A DNA stretch of 64,000 bases from Cymbidium sinense (GCA_021442155.1 CM038229.1:91669716-91733715); one strand, 5' to 3'. Shown: positions 33,440-45,900, numbered from the stretch's first letter. Notes: generated by a model not told the origin, from the sequence alone. Made by a program: numbers and translations.

Positions 33440-35455
33440 TTGAACCCACATCCAACATCTTGGAAGTGTTAAGTGGGGTTCAAATGGATTTAGAGAAGAT
33501 TAAGAAATTTGATTGGAAAGAGGAATTTTTGAATATGAATCTAATTTCAACAAATTTAGGTATGTCGAAAAATGGATTCAAATATTTTTAGAAAGATGCT
33601 TCCATAGGTTCATGTTTGAAATAAGATTTTGACTTAGGGACCCTTTCCTTTAACAAAATTGGGTATGTTAAAGTATGGGTCAATTGTTTTATTTTTGATT
33701 TGATATTTTGGAATTTTACTTAGAAAATTTGGGTATGCTAAGTGAATTGTTTAAAAATAATTATTTTCTTTTTATGAATTGTTGTTGATTTTTGAAAATT
33801 AGAATTCCCACTTAGCAAATTTAGGTATGCTAAGTGGAGAAGTCAAGTGTATTTTTGAGATATTTTTTTTGAAAAAATAGGATACTTAGCAAATTTGTGT
33901 ATGCTAAAGAATTCCTAAGGTGTTTCATTTATTTTGGATTTTTTTTTTTTTGCAAAAGTAGGATCCTTAGAAAATTTGGGTATGCTAAGGATATCCTAAT
34001 GTGTTTCTTTTTTCATTTTGATTTGTTTTTTTTTGATTGAAAGTGGAGATTTCACTTTAGCAAATATGGTATGCTAAAGATGAGGTTCCACTTAATTTTA
34101 TGAAATGGAAATTTCACTTAGCAAATTTCCAAATGTGTTTGAAAATTTTTTGTTTTGAATTTGGATACTTCACTTAGCAAACTTGAGTATGCTAAATGAA
34201 GTTCCAAATGTGTTTGAAAATTTTTGGTTTTGAACATGGAGCCTTCACTTGGAAAATTTGAGTATACTAAATGAAGTTCCAACTGTGTTTGAAAATTTTT
34301 GGTTTTGAATTTGGATACTTCACTTAGAAAATTTGAGTATGTTAAATGAAGTTCCAAATGTGTTTGAAAATTTTTGGTTTTGAATTTGGATACTTCACTT
34401 AGCAAATTTGAGTATGCTAAATGAAGTTCCAAATGTGTTTGAAAATTTTTGGTTTTGAATTTGGAGATTTCACTTAGCAAATTTGAATATGCTAAATGAA
34501 GTTCCAAATGTATTTGAAAATTTTTGGTTTTGAATTTGGAGACTTCACTTAGCAAATTTGAGTATGCTAAATGAAGTTCCAAAATGCATTAGAAAATTTT
34601 TTGTTTTGAATTTGGAGACTTCACTTAGAAAATTTGAGTATGTTAAATGAAGTTCCAAATGTGTTTGAAAATTTTTGGTTTTGAATTTGGATACCTCACT
34701 TAGAAAATTTGAGTATGCTAAATGAAGTTCCAAATGTGTTTGAAAATTTTTTATTTTGAATTTGGAGATTTCACTTAGCAAATTTGAATATGCTAAATGA
34801 AGTTCCAAATATATTTGAAAATTTTTGGTTTTGAATTTGGAGACTTCACTTAAATGAAGTTCCAAAATGCATTAGAAAATTTTTTGTTTTGAATTTGGAG
34901 ACTTCACTTAGAAAATTTGAATATGCTAAATAAAATTCACAATTTGTTTGAAATTTTTTCGTTTTGAATTTGGAGACTTCACTTAGCAAATTTGAATATG
35001 CTAAATGAGGTTCCAAATGTGTTTGAAAATTTTTTGGTTTTGAATTTGGAGGCTTCACTTAGCAAATTTGAATATGCTAAATGAAGTTCCAAATGTGTTT
35101 GAAAATTTTTTATTTTGAATTTGGAGACTTCACTTAGCAAATTTGAATATGCTAAATGAAGTTCCAAATGTGTTTGAATTTTGAAAATATGATTATTAAG
35201 TTTTGATTTTTGAAAAGAAGACTTCCATTCAACAAACTTGGGTATGTAAAATGAATTGAAAGGGAGTTCCAACTTAATCATATATAAAATATGTTTAGGT
35301 GGGGTCTCCAAATGATGTTATTTTTATTTGGGAATGAAATCTTCATTCAATAAATTTAGGTATATTGAATGGAGATGTTCATATGAACCTTTCAAAAAAT
35401 TTAGTCTTGTTTGAAAATGAAACTCCCATTCAATAGTTGTGGGTGTATTGGATGG
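33440..35455 (-). repeat. Hairpin array with constant 10-nt loop in the element 1 leader
   Basis: Stem pairs read from the plus strand: CTTTAACA/TGTTAAAG (33,648-33,673), ACTTAG/CTAAGT (33,718-33,743), CCACTTAGCA/TGCTAAGTGG (33,808-33,837), TTAGCA/TGCTAA (33,886-33,907), ATCCTTAG/CTAAGGAT (33,963-33,992), CTTTAGCA/TGCTAAAG (34,055-34,079), CTTCATTCAATA/TATTGAATGGAG (35,341-35,374) and CCATTCAATA/TATTGGATGG (35,426-35,455). The loop is nearly always 10 nt and close to AATTTRGGTA (TACCYAAATT in element sense). The intervening 75-bp array carries the same hairpin. The array lies between the primer-binding site and the first ORF, so it would be in the 5' leader RNA. The role is unknown. Confidence 0.8.
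34085..35180 (-). repeat. 75-bp minisatellite, about 14 units
   Basis: The landmark GTTCC recurs at 34,201, 34,276, 34,351, 34,426, 34,501, 34,576, 34,652, 34,727, 34,802, 34,859, about 34,935, 35,010, 35,086 and 35,161, giving a period of 75-76 bp with one 57-bp unit. Each unit folds as GGA(g)ACTTCA(c)TTAGCA against TGCTAA(a)TGAAGTTCC around AATTTGAGTA, followed by a T/G-rich spacer. Because 75 is a multiple of three, minus-strand frames stay open for long stretches (34,118-34,582; 34,545-34,865) with a 25-residue repeat containing LELHLAYSNLLSEVSKFKTK; the 76- and 57-bp units break the frame, so it is not considered a gene. Confidence 0.93.
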
Positions 35456-36047
35456 AAAGGTTCATATGTGCTTTTTGAAAATCTTATTTTTGATTTTGAT
35501 TTTTAACTTTTTGGAAAGATGATTGTTCATTTTATTTTGAAAATAGAATCTTCATCAAAATGAATTGAAGGAAGATGTTCATTTGTGCTTTTGGAAAGGA
35601 TTGTTAGTTTTAATTTTAAAGATTCCTACATATAACAATTATGAGAATTTTTAAATGAGGGTGGTTTAAGAAAATTTTGTGGAAAAAATATTTTATTATG
35701 TGCATTTGTTTTAAAGAGTGCTATTTGAAAAACAAGATTTTTATGAAAATTTTATTTTGTCTTTATTCTTTTAGGATGAACCTTTCCTTATCATGATAAG
35801 GAGGAAGTCTTTAAATGTTTTTTTATTTAGATCTTTTTCTTTTTACCCATTGGAAAACCCAATAGGGGTTTTAAGACCAACACGGGGTGAGGTCCTAAAA
35901 CCTAAAGATGTTGGCTAGCTTAACTTAAGAATGAAATAAGCTAAGTGCCAATGAAATGAAAGATAGTCTTGGATTCATATCGAAGTACAAACCCACTATA
36001 GATATTTGAAGACAATGATCATTTACCAAAGAAGGAGAGAGGAACCA
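35456..36047 (-). other. Leader between primer-binding site and hairpin array
   Basis: AT-rich with no coding frame. One decayed hairpin (TCTTC/GAAGA, near 35,550-35,575) extends the array. A stretch with CCCAATAGGGGTTTTAAGACC (35,847-35,868) is not explained. Confidence 0.5.
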
Positions 36048-36065
36048 TCCCCAGCAGAGTCGCCA
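36048..36065 (-). promoter_or_regulatory. Primer-binding site of element 1
   Basis: On the minus strand it reads TGGCGACTCTGCTGGGGA, the sequence found just inside the 5' LTR of many Tat/Ogre-type elements and taken as complementary to the 3' end of a host tRNA including its CCA. It fixes the orientation of the element and the 3' boundary of the 5' LTR, about eight bases further right. The tRNA identity cannot be settled from this sequence alone. Confidence 0.88.
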
Positions 36066-36073
36066 AAAAATTC

Positions 36074-39000
36074 TGTGGTAAAATTTTATAGTTTAGAATT
36101 TCTAAAAGAAGTAAAATACATACTCCCATCTTCACTCTATGCAGGAAAAAATGAAGATGGAAATATACATCTTCCTCTTGTTATGCATTTTGATAACACG
36201 CAAATCTGTAGTTGTTCTTATTGAGGGTGATCGGGTACTACCTTGAGGAAAAGTGTACTATCTCGAAAGATAGAAGTCACCACCTACAATAGACCTAATC
36301 ACCTCAACAAGGACTCTTAAGGACAATGGGTCTGCATGTGTACCAGAGATTCTTCCCCTACTTTATATGAAAAAGTAAAATAGGGTTTATTTTAATTCAG
36401 GTTAGTTAAGTTCCCTACTGGGGCAAGCCTCCATAGTTAATTACATCCTGAGGGATGAGATCCCTTAGGAATACTCTTGATTAAGGTAAATGATTGTTGT
36501 CTCAAAAGATTTCGATAGGTAAGACTATCAATCAATTAATTTATTTTTAAAAGATCAAATGTGATTGATCAAAGAGAGAGAGTTATTATCGAAGCTAAAG
36601 GAAGACAAGTAAGAGATGCTCATGATGCTAGGAAACCTAGCGAGCGTCTTAAACTATCCTATGGTTGGACTTTATGTTTTTGAAATTTATTTATTTATTT
36701 GAGTTGACATTTTTTTTAGAATTTTAGGGCTTATGATTCCACAACACAAGATTATGGAAATTCCTAAGAGGTGGGGATTTATGCTTAGGGCTCACAAAAG
36801 GAAGAAGCAACCTCTAAACCTAAATCCATGGAGCTTTGGCGAGGGCCAAAAGCACAACATAAATCTAAAGCAAAAATGGGTGTTTGGACTTACAACCGCC
36901 TGGGGGTGGCCGCCAACTAACTCCACCTACAGTTTTAAATTCATGTAGGCAAGACATATGCTTTATGCAAGATAGCTAGGCTATTATTTATTTGGAAAGA
37001 GACTAAGTCCTTAAACTCACTCCGTAAGAAGACTAGATCATGTAAGGGCATGCTTCAAATGACCTAAATCTAATGCAATTCAGATTTTTTTTTATTTTTA
37101 TTTTAAGATAATCATTTTGACTCAGGCTAATAGGATTCATATGCCTAATGCATGAGAAATGAGATTATTGGCCAAAATCAATGAGAAGGGAGGAGGTGTG
37201 TTTCCACCATGGCTCTCAAAGGTCAAGCCAAGTTTCTCTGGCAAAGGTGGAAGCCCTCCAATCAAGAGTGAAAATAATATGCATTTGTGCATGATGTTAT
37301 AAAAGAAGTACTTATCCAGCTAAGGGGTTGCTAATTCTTTTATCTTGATTTTAGCCTAAGCATTAGGTGAGGTTATGAATTTTTTATTTTTAGTTTTGAA
37401 TTATTAAATTTAGTAGAGGATTTATTTTTTTTTAAGAGCCTAATCCACATCCAAGCCATACATAAAGCAAAAAAAGAAACTAAGAAAAGGATGTCACTTA
37501 ATGCACAAGCTAATCAAATCATCAATAAATTTATAAAACTAATTGCAAAAGAATAAGAGGCTATTATGATCGGGCATGTATAAAGCTAATCAATTTATAA
37601 AGCTAATCACAAAAGATTAAGTAAAATGAACTAAATTCACAAAACACACATCACTTCATTTCTTTCCCAACATGTATAATATAAATATGAATGGATGCTA
37701 AGCATATCCATACATACCAAATGGAAGAGCTTATCACACTTTATGATGCATGTTAATTAATGTTTACTTATGAAAATTTGAATGCTTATGATGCATGATT
37801 TTCATTAAGTAGAAAAGGGGTTTCTTATCCAATTTTCACATGCACACATGAAGGTAAGAAAGGCATAAGTACAAAAGAGATGAATGGAAAAGAAAGATGC
37901 ACAAGTTTGTGTTTATTTTATTTTTGTTTGTTTATGCAATTTACATGTATAAGTATAGGTATCCTTTTCAATTAATAGCATAGGAATGAATAGTATATGG
38001 GATTAGGCAAGTGTTAGGCTTTTTTCAAATGAAACATACACTTTTCCAAATCCTATTCAAAACTATACTAAAAGAGGGGAGAAGGAAGACCTACACTAAG
38101 CACACCCTTATATTTTTCTCATATGCAAGCTTATAAGTAAGATATAAGTAACACACTTTCAATTTTGATAATTGATTCATATATTTTAGAAAATAATTTG
38201 GATTTAATAGTGATAATAGCCACTCATATTCTTACTTTAGCCAACACATGCAATTTGACATAAAGGAAATATTTTCATTTTAACTTGGTTTTTGAAAAGC
38301 ATGAATGCATGAAATAACATGACACATATTTAGCATGTTGGGGAAGAACTAAAGCAATGAAAGCATGTAAACACATTCTTTTTAATTAATTCTTAAAGAT
38401 AATCTTATGAAAAAGCTTAAAGAAAATCAAAGTTTGTTTAATATGATTTTTATTTGATCTTGAGTTTGATTTAATTTTGGAAATGTGAATTGAGTTTGTT
38501 GTTCCTAACCCATTCTCACATGTGTTTAATATTTTTGTTCAATTTTTAGATGATTAGATCCATTTTATATCTTGATTAGATTAAGGTATGAATTAATCAT
38601 GTTAATTACCCCTTGCCTATACCACCTTAGCATAGTTAATCAAGTAATTATGAGCCAATAAGATGACATAAACCACACAAGGAATTTAAATCAGCAATGC
38701 ACCTAGGAAGAAAAGGGCCTAATGTTATTTGGCTCATGATTAATAATTAATTAGGCTAAGGGGTTTAATCTTAAGTAATTTCAAAACTCCGCTCACACTT
38801 ATGAGTTGAATTTTGATTTCCTTAATTGAACTTAGGCTCTTGAACACCTAAGTAATTAATTAGAATTAAATAAACCTTAATTAATTCCCTAATCCCTACA
38901 GCATCACATGCAAATGCTGACATCGTTGCACTTTACATGCATCACTGAGTACTAAACATCTTAAACAGTGGCACCATCCCGCGAATTTTGCTGCCGTTCA

Positions 39001-42000
39001 TGGATCGGACGGCTGAGATTAAAGTCATCATTCAGAGGGGATTAAATTAATTCTAAAATGTGATTTAATCTCAGTCGTCCACCAAAAATGCGCGGATGGA
39101 CGGCCAGAGGTCCTCCCCTACCAAGCTCTGTGAACCATGGAGGTCGTCCATATTCTAGGGCAAGATCTAAGCTCGATTGAGCTCAGATTAGGCTAAAATT
39201 TAGCTCACACCATCATCAAGCAATGTAGATCACATCCAATGGCTAAAATCCTACGAAATTAAAGTTATTTTCATAAAGGACCAACACACATGGGAATTGA
39301 GCTTGGAAAAATGGCATACCTCACCTGATTCTTGGAGAAGCTTCTCACTTTGAGAGTTTTAGCTCTTGAGGTTGAGTGGATAGCTCAGTGGACCACCTAC
39401 TCCATGCTTTGAGCTTGATTTTAATTGAAGTGGATCTCCCCTGGCTTCAAGAACTTGGAAGAGGGCTTTAGTGCACTCAACTTAGTCCCTTGAGGGAGTG
39501 AGCAATTGGAATTAACTTGGTTTGGTGTATGGAGAAAGTTGGCAAATCCTTAGAACTCCCCTATTTTTTCTTAAGGGAATCCGAGAATTGGAATTTCTAA
39601 ATCTCTCTAAGAAGCTTGGGAAGGCTCTCAAATGGCTCCTCTGGCTTCCTATGCTTCAATCGACAGAGTGTGTGTGTGAATTGAAACGTATTAGGGGGAG
39701 TATATCTCCCCCTTTGGCAATCAAACAACTGAGCATTTGCTTATCATTTTGATCCAATTGCCCTCATGCAATGGGTTTTTTGATCTATTAGAGGCTTGCA
39801 CATGGTCGGCTTGGCCAGAGGAATGGGAATATGAACTCCCCATGTGCTCAAAACAAGTGGAGGAAGGTTTTCCATGTGGCCAATTTGAGCCATGTGCTCG
39901 GTTTTGGCCTTGGGTCAAGATGACCCAAACCCAGTGCACCATCCTCCATAGGGTTTACTTGACCTATGAGATTTTAAAAATGGGACCAAAATTTGTTTTA
40001 TGGCCTAGGGTAAAATGGATATTGATTGGGTATGTTGAGAAAAATAGGTTTGGCCAAGTTTCATTGGATTTGAGATTCATTTGGTATGATTTGGCTCATG
40101 TTGACCCATTTAGGTCAAAATGGGTCAACTTGGGTCAAGTTGACCAATTGGTCAAATTAGGTCAAACTAAGCGTTGGGTCAAGTTCATATGACCATTTGA
40201 AATGTTTTAGTGGCTTTTTTTATTCAATTTGGTTTAGGTTTGGATTTGGTTCATATGACTTCATTTAGGTTAAATAGATTAAGTTCACCAATTTGACCCA
40301 TTTGACCTATTTGAGGTAGGTCATGGGTAGGTTTAGGTTTGGTTAGTCATATGAAGTGGATTGGTATCTTTGTTTCCAATCAATTTTGGTTAAATTTGAA
40401 TTTGGCTCAATATGACCCTTTAGGTCAAGTTGGGTTCAAGGTCAATTGGGCTAGGTTAGGTCTAGTTGGCCAATTGAGGTTTTTGTCAAGTTCAACAAGT
40501 GATTTGAGATGAACTTGACTTATTGGTTTCAATCAATTTGGCTTAGATCAAGTTTTGACACATTTTGACTTTTTAGGTCAAGTTGGGTCAACTTGGGTCA
40601 AGTGGCCAATTGGGCTAGGTTAGGCTCAAATGTTGACTTGGTCAAGTTCAAACATTAGTCATGAATGAACTTAGATCATTGGTTTCAATCAATATGGCCT
40701 ATGATGGATTTTGGCTATGTTAGGTATCATTTTGGCTAAGTGTTGACTTGGTCAACCCTTAGGTTTGACTTAATTTGACCTAATTTGATTGATTAATCAT
40801 CCCATGATGATTGTTGATCGTGATGAGAGGCAAAGATGATCTTCGTTCAATCCAATTTGGTTAGGATTAGAATTTGGCTCATAAAGGGTACTTTAGGTCA
40901 CTTTGGGTCAAGTGAGCCTAAGTGGGTCAAATGGCTTGGTCAAAGCTTGATTTGAGTTTGATTGAACTTGAATATCGACTTATGATTGAAATATAAATCC
41001 ATTTGCTAGTGATTTGAAGTCAAATGGGTTTTGATTCATTTGATAATTTCATATTCAGAGAAAGAACATGAATAGATTTGGGGTTTGATTTTTGAATTGA
41101 GTTTTGATTAAGTGATTGAAGTTTGTATTTATATTTGGATTCATGATTGAAGGATTGATTGAATTATGAAGGAAAATCAAGATTTTGGCTTGATTCAAAA
41201 TTGATTTGGCTAAGTTCAAGATTTTGACTTGAAAGGCTTAGGTTGGATTTTGAATGAGTTTGAGTTTGAGATTTGGAATTGGTTTTGATTGTTTGAATTT
41301 ATATTTCATTTATATATGCAAATATAACTGAGAAATAAATGGATTATGAGAAAATTTAATGAATTTGAAGTGATTTAATCATGATCTAGGCTAAGTCCTT
41401 AGAGGAAATTAAGGGACTTAGAAAAGATTTGGAATTTGAATTTGAATTTTTGTATTTGGTTTGATTGATTTGAATTTATATTTCATTTATATATGTGAAT
41501 ATAAATAAGAATATAAATGAGTTCTGAGAAAATCTCATGTGTTTGAATTGATTTGAAGATGATTTTGGCTAAGTCCTTAAGGTTGAAATTAAACACCTAA
41601 AATTTTTTTGGACTTTTGGATTTGAATTTAGGATTTAATTTGATTGATTTATATTTATATTTTATTTATATATGTGAATATAAATGAGAATATAAAAGGG
41701 TTATGAGAAAATTTTATGAGTTTGAATTGGTTTGATCATGATCTAGGCTAAGTCCTTAAGAGGGGATTAAGGACTTAAGAATGATTTTGAATTAGGAATT
41801 TGAATTTTGGATTTAGTTTGATTAATTTGAATCTATATTCCATTTATATATGTGAATATAAATGAGAATATAAATGAGTTGTAAGAAAATTTCAAGGATT
41901 TGATTTGATTTGAAGGTGATTTTGGCTATTCCTTAAGAGAGAATTAAGGATTCAAGAAAATTTTGGAATTTCGAATTTCATTCAAGGGTTTCAATCTTGG

Positions 42001-42826
42001 ATTTCAATCATGTGGCATTGATTTGAGTTTGGAGAAAATCAAATAAGATTGATTTAGAGTTTGACTTGAAGGAAAGAAAGTGAGGAGTGGTTCAAGCTAA
42101 GGGTAGTCAAATTTTCCTAACACCCCTAAGGCATGATGAATTCCTATGGCTAACTCTTCTAAGTCTCTAGGGCTAGGTAGAGTGTCCACCTAATCACTAG
42201 ATGTGTCTTAAGACTAAGGATCTCTTAAAGCCTAATTTTTTTAAAAAAGGAATGCAAGGTAAAAGGAATGCGTGTAAAAGGAATGCAGTAAAAGGATTAC
42301 TTGATTGTTTTGAGAATTTTAAGAATTCATGACTTCCTTTCCATTAAAAAATATAATGTAAAGTATTTTGAAGGTTTGATTTTGATCAGCGGACGAAAGA
42401 TGAGCATGAAAAGGCTGAGGGTAGGTGAGGGAAGAGCAATGCATGGAGGCAGGCAGGCGATGTGGGAGGTGGCTGAGGCTGCAGGTGAGAAGCCACCGAA
42501 GGAGGCTGGTGGAGGGCTGATGGTGGCGCTGAGGCTCGGCTGGGGCAAGCATTGATCCGAACGAGTGATCACTTTACATATGTATTTGAAATTCACCCAA
42601 ATTAGGAAAATTCAAAATACTCCAAAAATTACCTATGTAAAGTATTTGGAATACATTACATTACCTTGAAAATTTACTTTACTTCAAGCTAAACACCAAA
42701 GAAGTTAAAATCACTGCATTTATTTTACACTGCATTCCAAATTCTTCTAACCAAACAACCCCTGAGAGGAGTCCTATGTCTGAGATGAAGGGGGGTTGAG
42801 AACTCATTCTAAAAATGAGGTCAACA
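36074..42826 (-). mobile_element. Element 1 5' LTR (contains a MITE)
   Basis: Boundaries come from TGTGG (36,074) near the primer-binding site and GGTCAACA (42,826), the terminus shared with the two other LTRs. About 6.75 kb, or 6.2 kb without the MITE. The stretch 36,245-37,560 is matched by 46,735-48,080 in element 2; 37,680-42,235 is matched by both other LTRs. Open frames such as 36,006-36,224, 36,733-36,948 and 39,737-40,192 lie in LTR sequence and are not retained in the other copies. The GGTCAA-rich block is at 40,090-40,960 and the AT-rich tandem units at 41,290-41,930. Confidence 0.88.
42236..42762. mobile_element. 527-bp MITE, PIF/Harbinger-like, inserted in the LTR
   Basis: The other two LTRs have an uninterrupted sequence (GTCTAAGAGGA at 22,829 and 54,180). 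Here TAA (42,233-42,235) is followed by the insert and then TGA (42,763-42,765), consistent with an eroded 3-bp TAA target duplication. The ends are imperfect inverted repeats: GGAATGCA-GTAAAA near the left and TTTTACACTGCATTCC near the right, with the terminus CCAAACAACCCC. A G/C-rich core (42,405-42,545) differs sharply from both ends; the frame 42,301-42,555 spans it but starts in the terminal repeat and is probably not a gene. Confidence 0.85.
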
Positions 42827-45800
42827 TGGGTCAAATTCATTCTAAAAAACACTTGTTGAACTTGACCAAAGCCTCAATTGGCCAACTTGACCCAACCTAG
42901 CCCAATTGACCATGAACCCAACTTGACCTAAAACATCAAATCAACTTGAAATCAAACCAAATCAAAATTGATTGAAACCAAAGCTTGCAATACATTTCAA
43001 ATGATCAACCAAACCTAAACCAACCCATGACCTAACCTAATTAGGTCCAATTGGGCAAATTGGTCAACTTGACCCATTTGACCTAAATTAACCTAAATGA
43101 ATCAAAATTAAATATAAATCAAATTGAACTGAACCAATGATACCCATAGGCTCCAAATGATCATTTGAACTTGACTTAACCCATGGTTTGACCCAATTTG
43201 ACCAATTGGTCAACCTAACCTAAATTGACCTAACTTGACCTAAATGGGTCAAATTGAGCCAATTCAAACCAAATGAACTCCAAATCACTTGAAATTTGGC
43301 CCAACCCATTTTTGAATCATTTCAAATCTACCCAAATCAAAATCAAGGCCAGATGACCATTTTACTCCTAGGCCAAAGGGTAACCTATTGCCAAATCCAC
43401 TTGAAATTTGGTCAATTCTTTCTCATGGCCACTTGCATCCTCTTAGTTGCCCACATGGACACTAAGAGAGGTAGTGAACATGACCCAATGGGTTTGGGTC
43501 AGCCATGACCCAACCCAAGCCCAAACTGACCCCTCCAATAGGAATTCTCCACTTAGATCACTCCATACACTCACTTAGCACATGTGCACTTCCTCTCCTC
43601 CACTCCTCTACCAAAAATGACCCACATTGAGTGCCCAACAACCTAAAAAAAACTCTTCAATCCAAGCAATTGATCACAAATGAAAGAGCTAGGTTCGGAC
43701 ATCCAATCCAAGGAGGGTGAGATATACTCCCCCTCATTCCCACTCAAACCTTGGAGGGGTTGGTTGAGCTCTAAGAACCAAAACCAAGCTTCTCCAAGCC
43801 TTGGTAAACATTCCTAAGCTCCCTCGAATTTCTCCTTCTCGGTTTTCTTCAAAGCCAAAATAGGGGAGGCCTAAGCCATTTCCAATTCACTCAATTCTCC
43901 ATTAAACCTAAATTCACTTTGCAAGCACCATCAAGGGAGCTAGTCGAGCTCACCCAAAGTGTTTCCCAAGTCTCCAAGCCACGGGAAGAGGGACTTCGAT
44001 CAAAGCCATAAGCCATTGAAGGGGAGCTTGGCCAATCAAGCAATCCACTTCAAATCAAGACTTGAAACCTTCAACAGGGTTTTGTCTCCACTAGATAAAG
44101 CTACCTCCTTCATCGGAAGCACCGATGATAGCCTCGATGAGGTATTGATCAAAACCGATCCTCTTTTAAAAAATGCTTGGTCCTTTGTGAAGGGAATTGT
44201 AATCCCATTAGATTCTAGCTATTGGATGTTCTTCCCTATACCTCCTGATGGTGTGGGGTAAATTCTAGCCTAATCCAAGCATAGGTAAGCTCAAATCAAG
44301 TGGTGGAGGATGGACGACCTCTGTCTCCCATAGCTTAGGCAGAGATGAATCATGAGCCGTCCATCCCACATATTTTGGATGAACAGCTCTGATTAAATCA
44401 ATCATATCCATTGATTTAAACCCTTTAGAACCACGAGATTTATCCTGGTCATCTGATTCTTGATCGAGCGGCCCAGGAGAAAGCGCATTCCTCCGCCAGC
44501 TGACATGGTGCACGATGTGATAACTTAAATAACCAATCTTGTCACGCCACGTGGAAAGCGCACTACATCAGCAATCCACGTGATGTCGATGGGATTAGTT
44601 AATTAATTAGGCTATTTTAATTATCCATTAATCATAAAATCATAATTAAATGTAGAAAATCTAAAATATATAAATGACTGCTCATTTTAAAGGTATTTCA
44701 AAGGGGAATACAATAAAATTATTTCTAATTGATTTTGAATAGTGAATTTTCCTTAGTTATGCTTTAATTAAAAATTGAATTACCTAAATTACTCCCTAAT
44801 TACTTCATTAATTAATTCCAAACTTCTCAGACATATTCAGTGGGATGACTTCGACCTCCCTTAATTTTCTTAAAATTTATTAATGAGTTAATTAATGAAA
44901 TTAATTAATGAGCCCCTAATCACCCCTTAATGTAATTAAGAGTAATTAAGCATATGAAAAGTGATTTAATCCCTTAATTGAGATAATTAAATATTATTTA
45001 AGTAAGAAGGAGGTTTATAGAATGGGTTTGGGATATTTTCCCTAAGTTATTCCCTAAATCCCCTTTCTTCCTTAATCCAAATATAATTAAAGATTAATTC
45101 ACTAATGATCTGCTTAATTAGTCTAATCAAACTTTCAAAACCAACATGAAATTAATCAATCTATTGCTGGGTAGATCCTTAGGTGTTCAAAAGCCTAAGG
45201 TAAGTTTGAGAAAATCATATCCAACTCACATGTGTGGGAAGGTTATGAAAGTAATTAATGAAAACCATTTAGCTTAATTAATCAATAATTGTTAGCCAAT
45301 TGCATTAGGCCCCTTAATTTCTTAAGTGCATTGCTAATTTAAATTCCTTATGATTGCATATCATATGTTGGCTCATAATTGTTTGGATAATTATGTTAAA
45401 ATGGTATAGGTAAGGGGTAATTAATGGACTTAATTTATACCTTAACCTAAACAAAACATAGAATCAACTTAATTGTTCTAAAATTAAACTAAATTGAATC
45501 ACACATGGGAGAAATGGGTTAGGACCAGCAAACTCTTTCTCATAAATCATTTTCAAATCAAATCCAAAAGTTAAAATATTCTTAAGGAATTTTGATTCAC
45601 TTTGAATAATCTTATCTTATAGGATTGCCCTTAGGAATTAACTAGGGTGAATGAAGTCATATGCTTACATCACTTTATTTTTTTCAAAACATGCTAAATA
45701 TTATATCCCATATGAAATCATGCATTCATATCTTTTGAAAAATCAATTAAATAAACTATTTTCTTTATGTCAAATTACACGTTTTGGCTAAAGTTAAGAA

Positions 45801-45900
45801 TATGAGTGGCTATTATCACTATTAAATCAAAAATTATTTTTAAAACCTATAAATGAAAGATTATAAATGAAGGTATGTGTGGGTGAAAAATATATATATT
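42827..45900 (+). mobile_element. Inverted internal fragment of a related LTR
   Basis: Read in reverse complement it follows the LTR from about position 40,520 back to 38,080: CTTGTTGAACTTGAC near 42,850, TTGACC-rich sequence to 43,320, then GC-richer sequence to 44,580, then AT-rich sequence with AGGCCCCTTAATTTC and GTGGCTATTATCACTATTAA (45,809-45,828). Both LTR ends are missing. Frames at 43,296-43,508 and 43,959-44,261 lie in LTR sequence and are not accepted. It abuts the terminus of element 1, so element 1 probably inserted into, or recombined with, an older copy. Confidence 0.78.

Larger units (their letters stand above)
17490..42826 (-). mobile_element. Element 1: Tat/Ogre-type Ty3/gypsy retrotransposon, ~25 kb, inactive
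   Basis: Read on the minus strand the order is 5' LTR (42,826-36,074), primer-binding site, long leader, a possible extra ORF, gag, protease, RT, archaeal-type RNase H, integrase, 3' UTR and 3' LTR (22,891-17,490). LTRs above 5 kb, an ORF upstream of gag, a second RNase H and a repeat-filled 3' UTR are features of the plant Tat/Ogre lineage. Every coding region has stops or frameshifts. The left (3') LTR lacks the ~1.4 kb that matches 36,074-37,680, so no target-site duplication can be identified. A MITE lies in the 5' LTR. Confidence 0.85.

Noticed and set aside
34085..35180. CRISPR-like regular repeats
   Set aside because: Units are contiguous 75-bp tandem copies without unique spacers, in a plant retrotransposon.
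34118..35311. Series of minus-strand frames with a 25-residue repeat, possibly a repetitive protein
   Set aside because: The frame is a by-product of the 75-bp period; units of 76 and 57 bp break it, and the block lies in the leader of a retrotransposon with no start context.
42301..42596. Overlapping frames on both strands around the G/C-rich MITE core
   Set aside because: Frames arise from stop-poor G/C-rich sequence and run into the terminal repeats; no protein family recognised.
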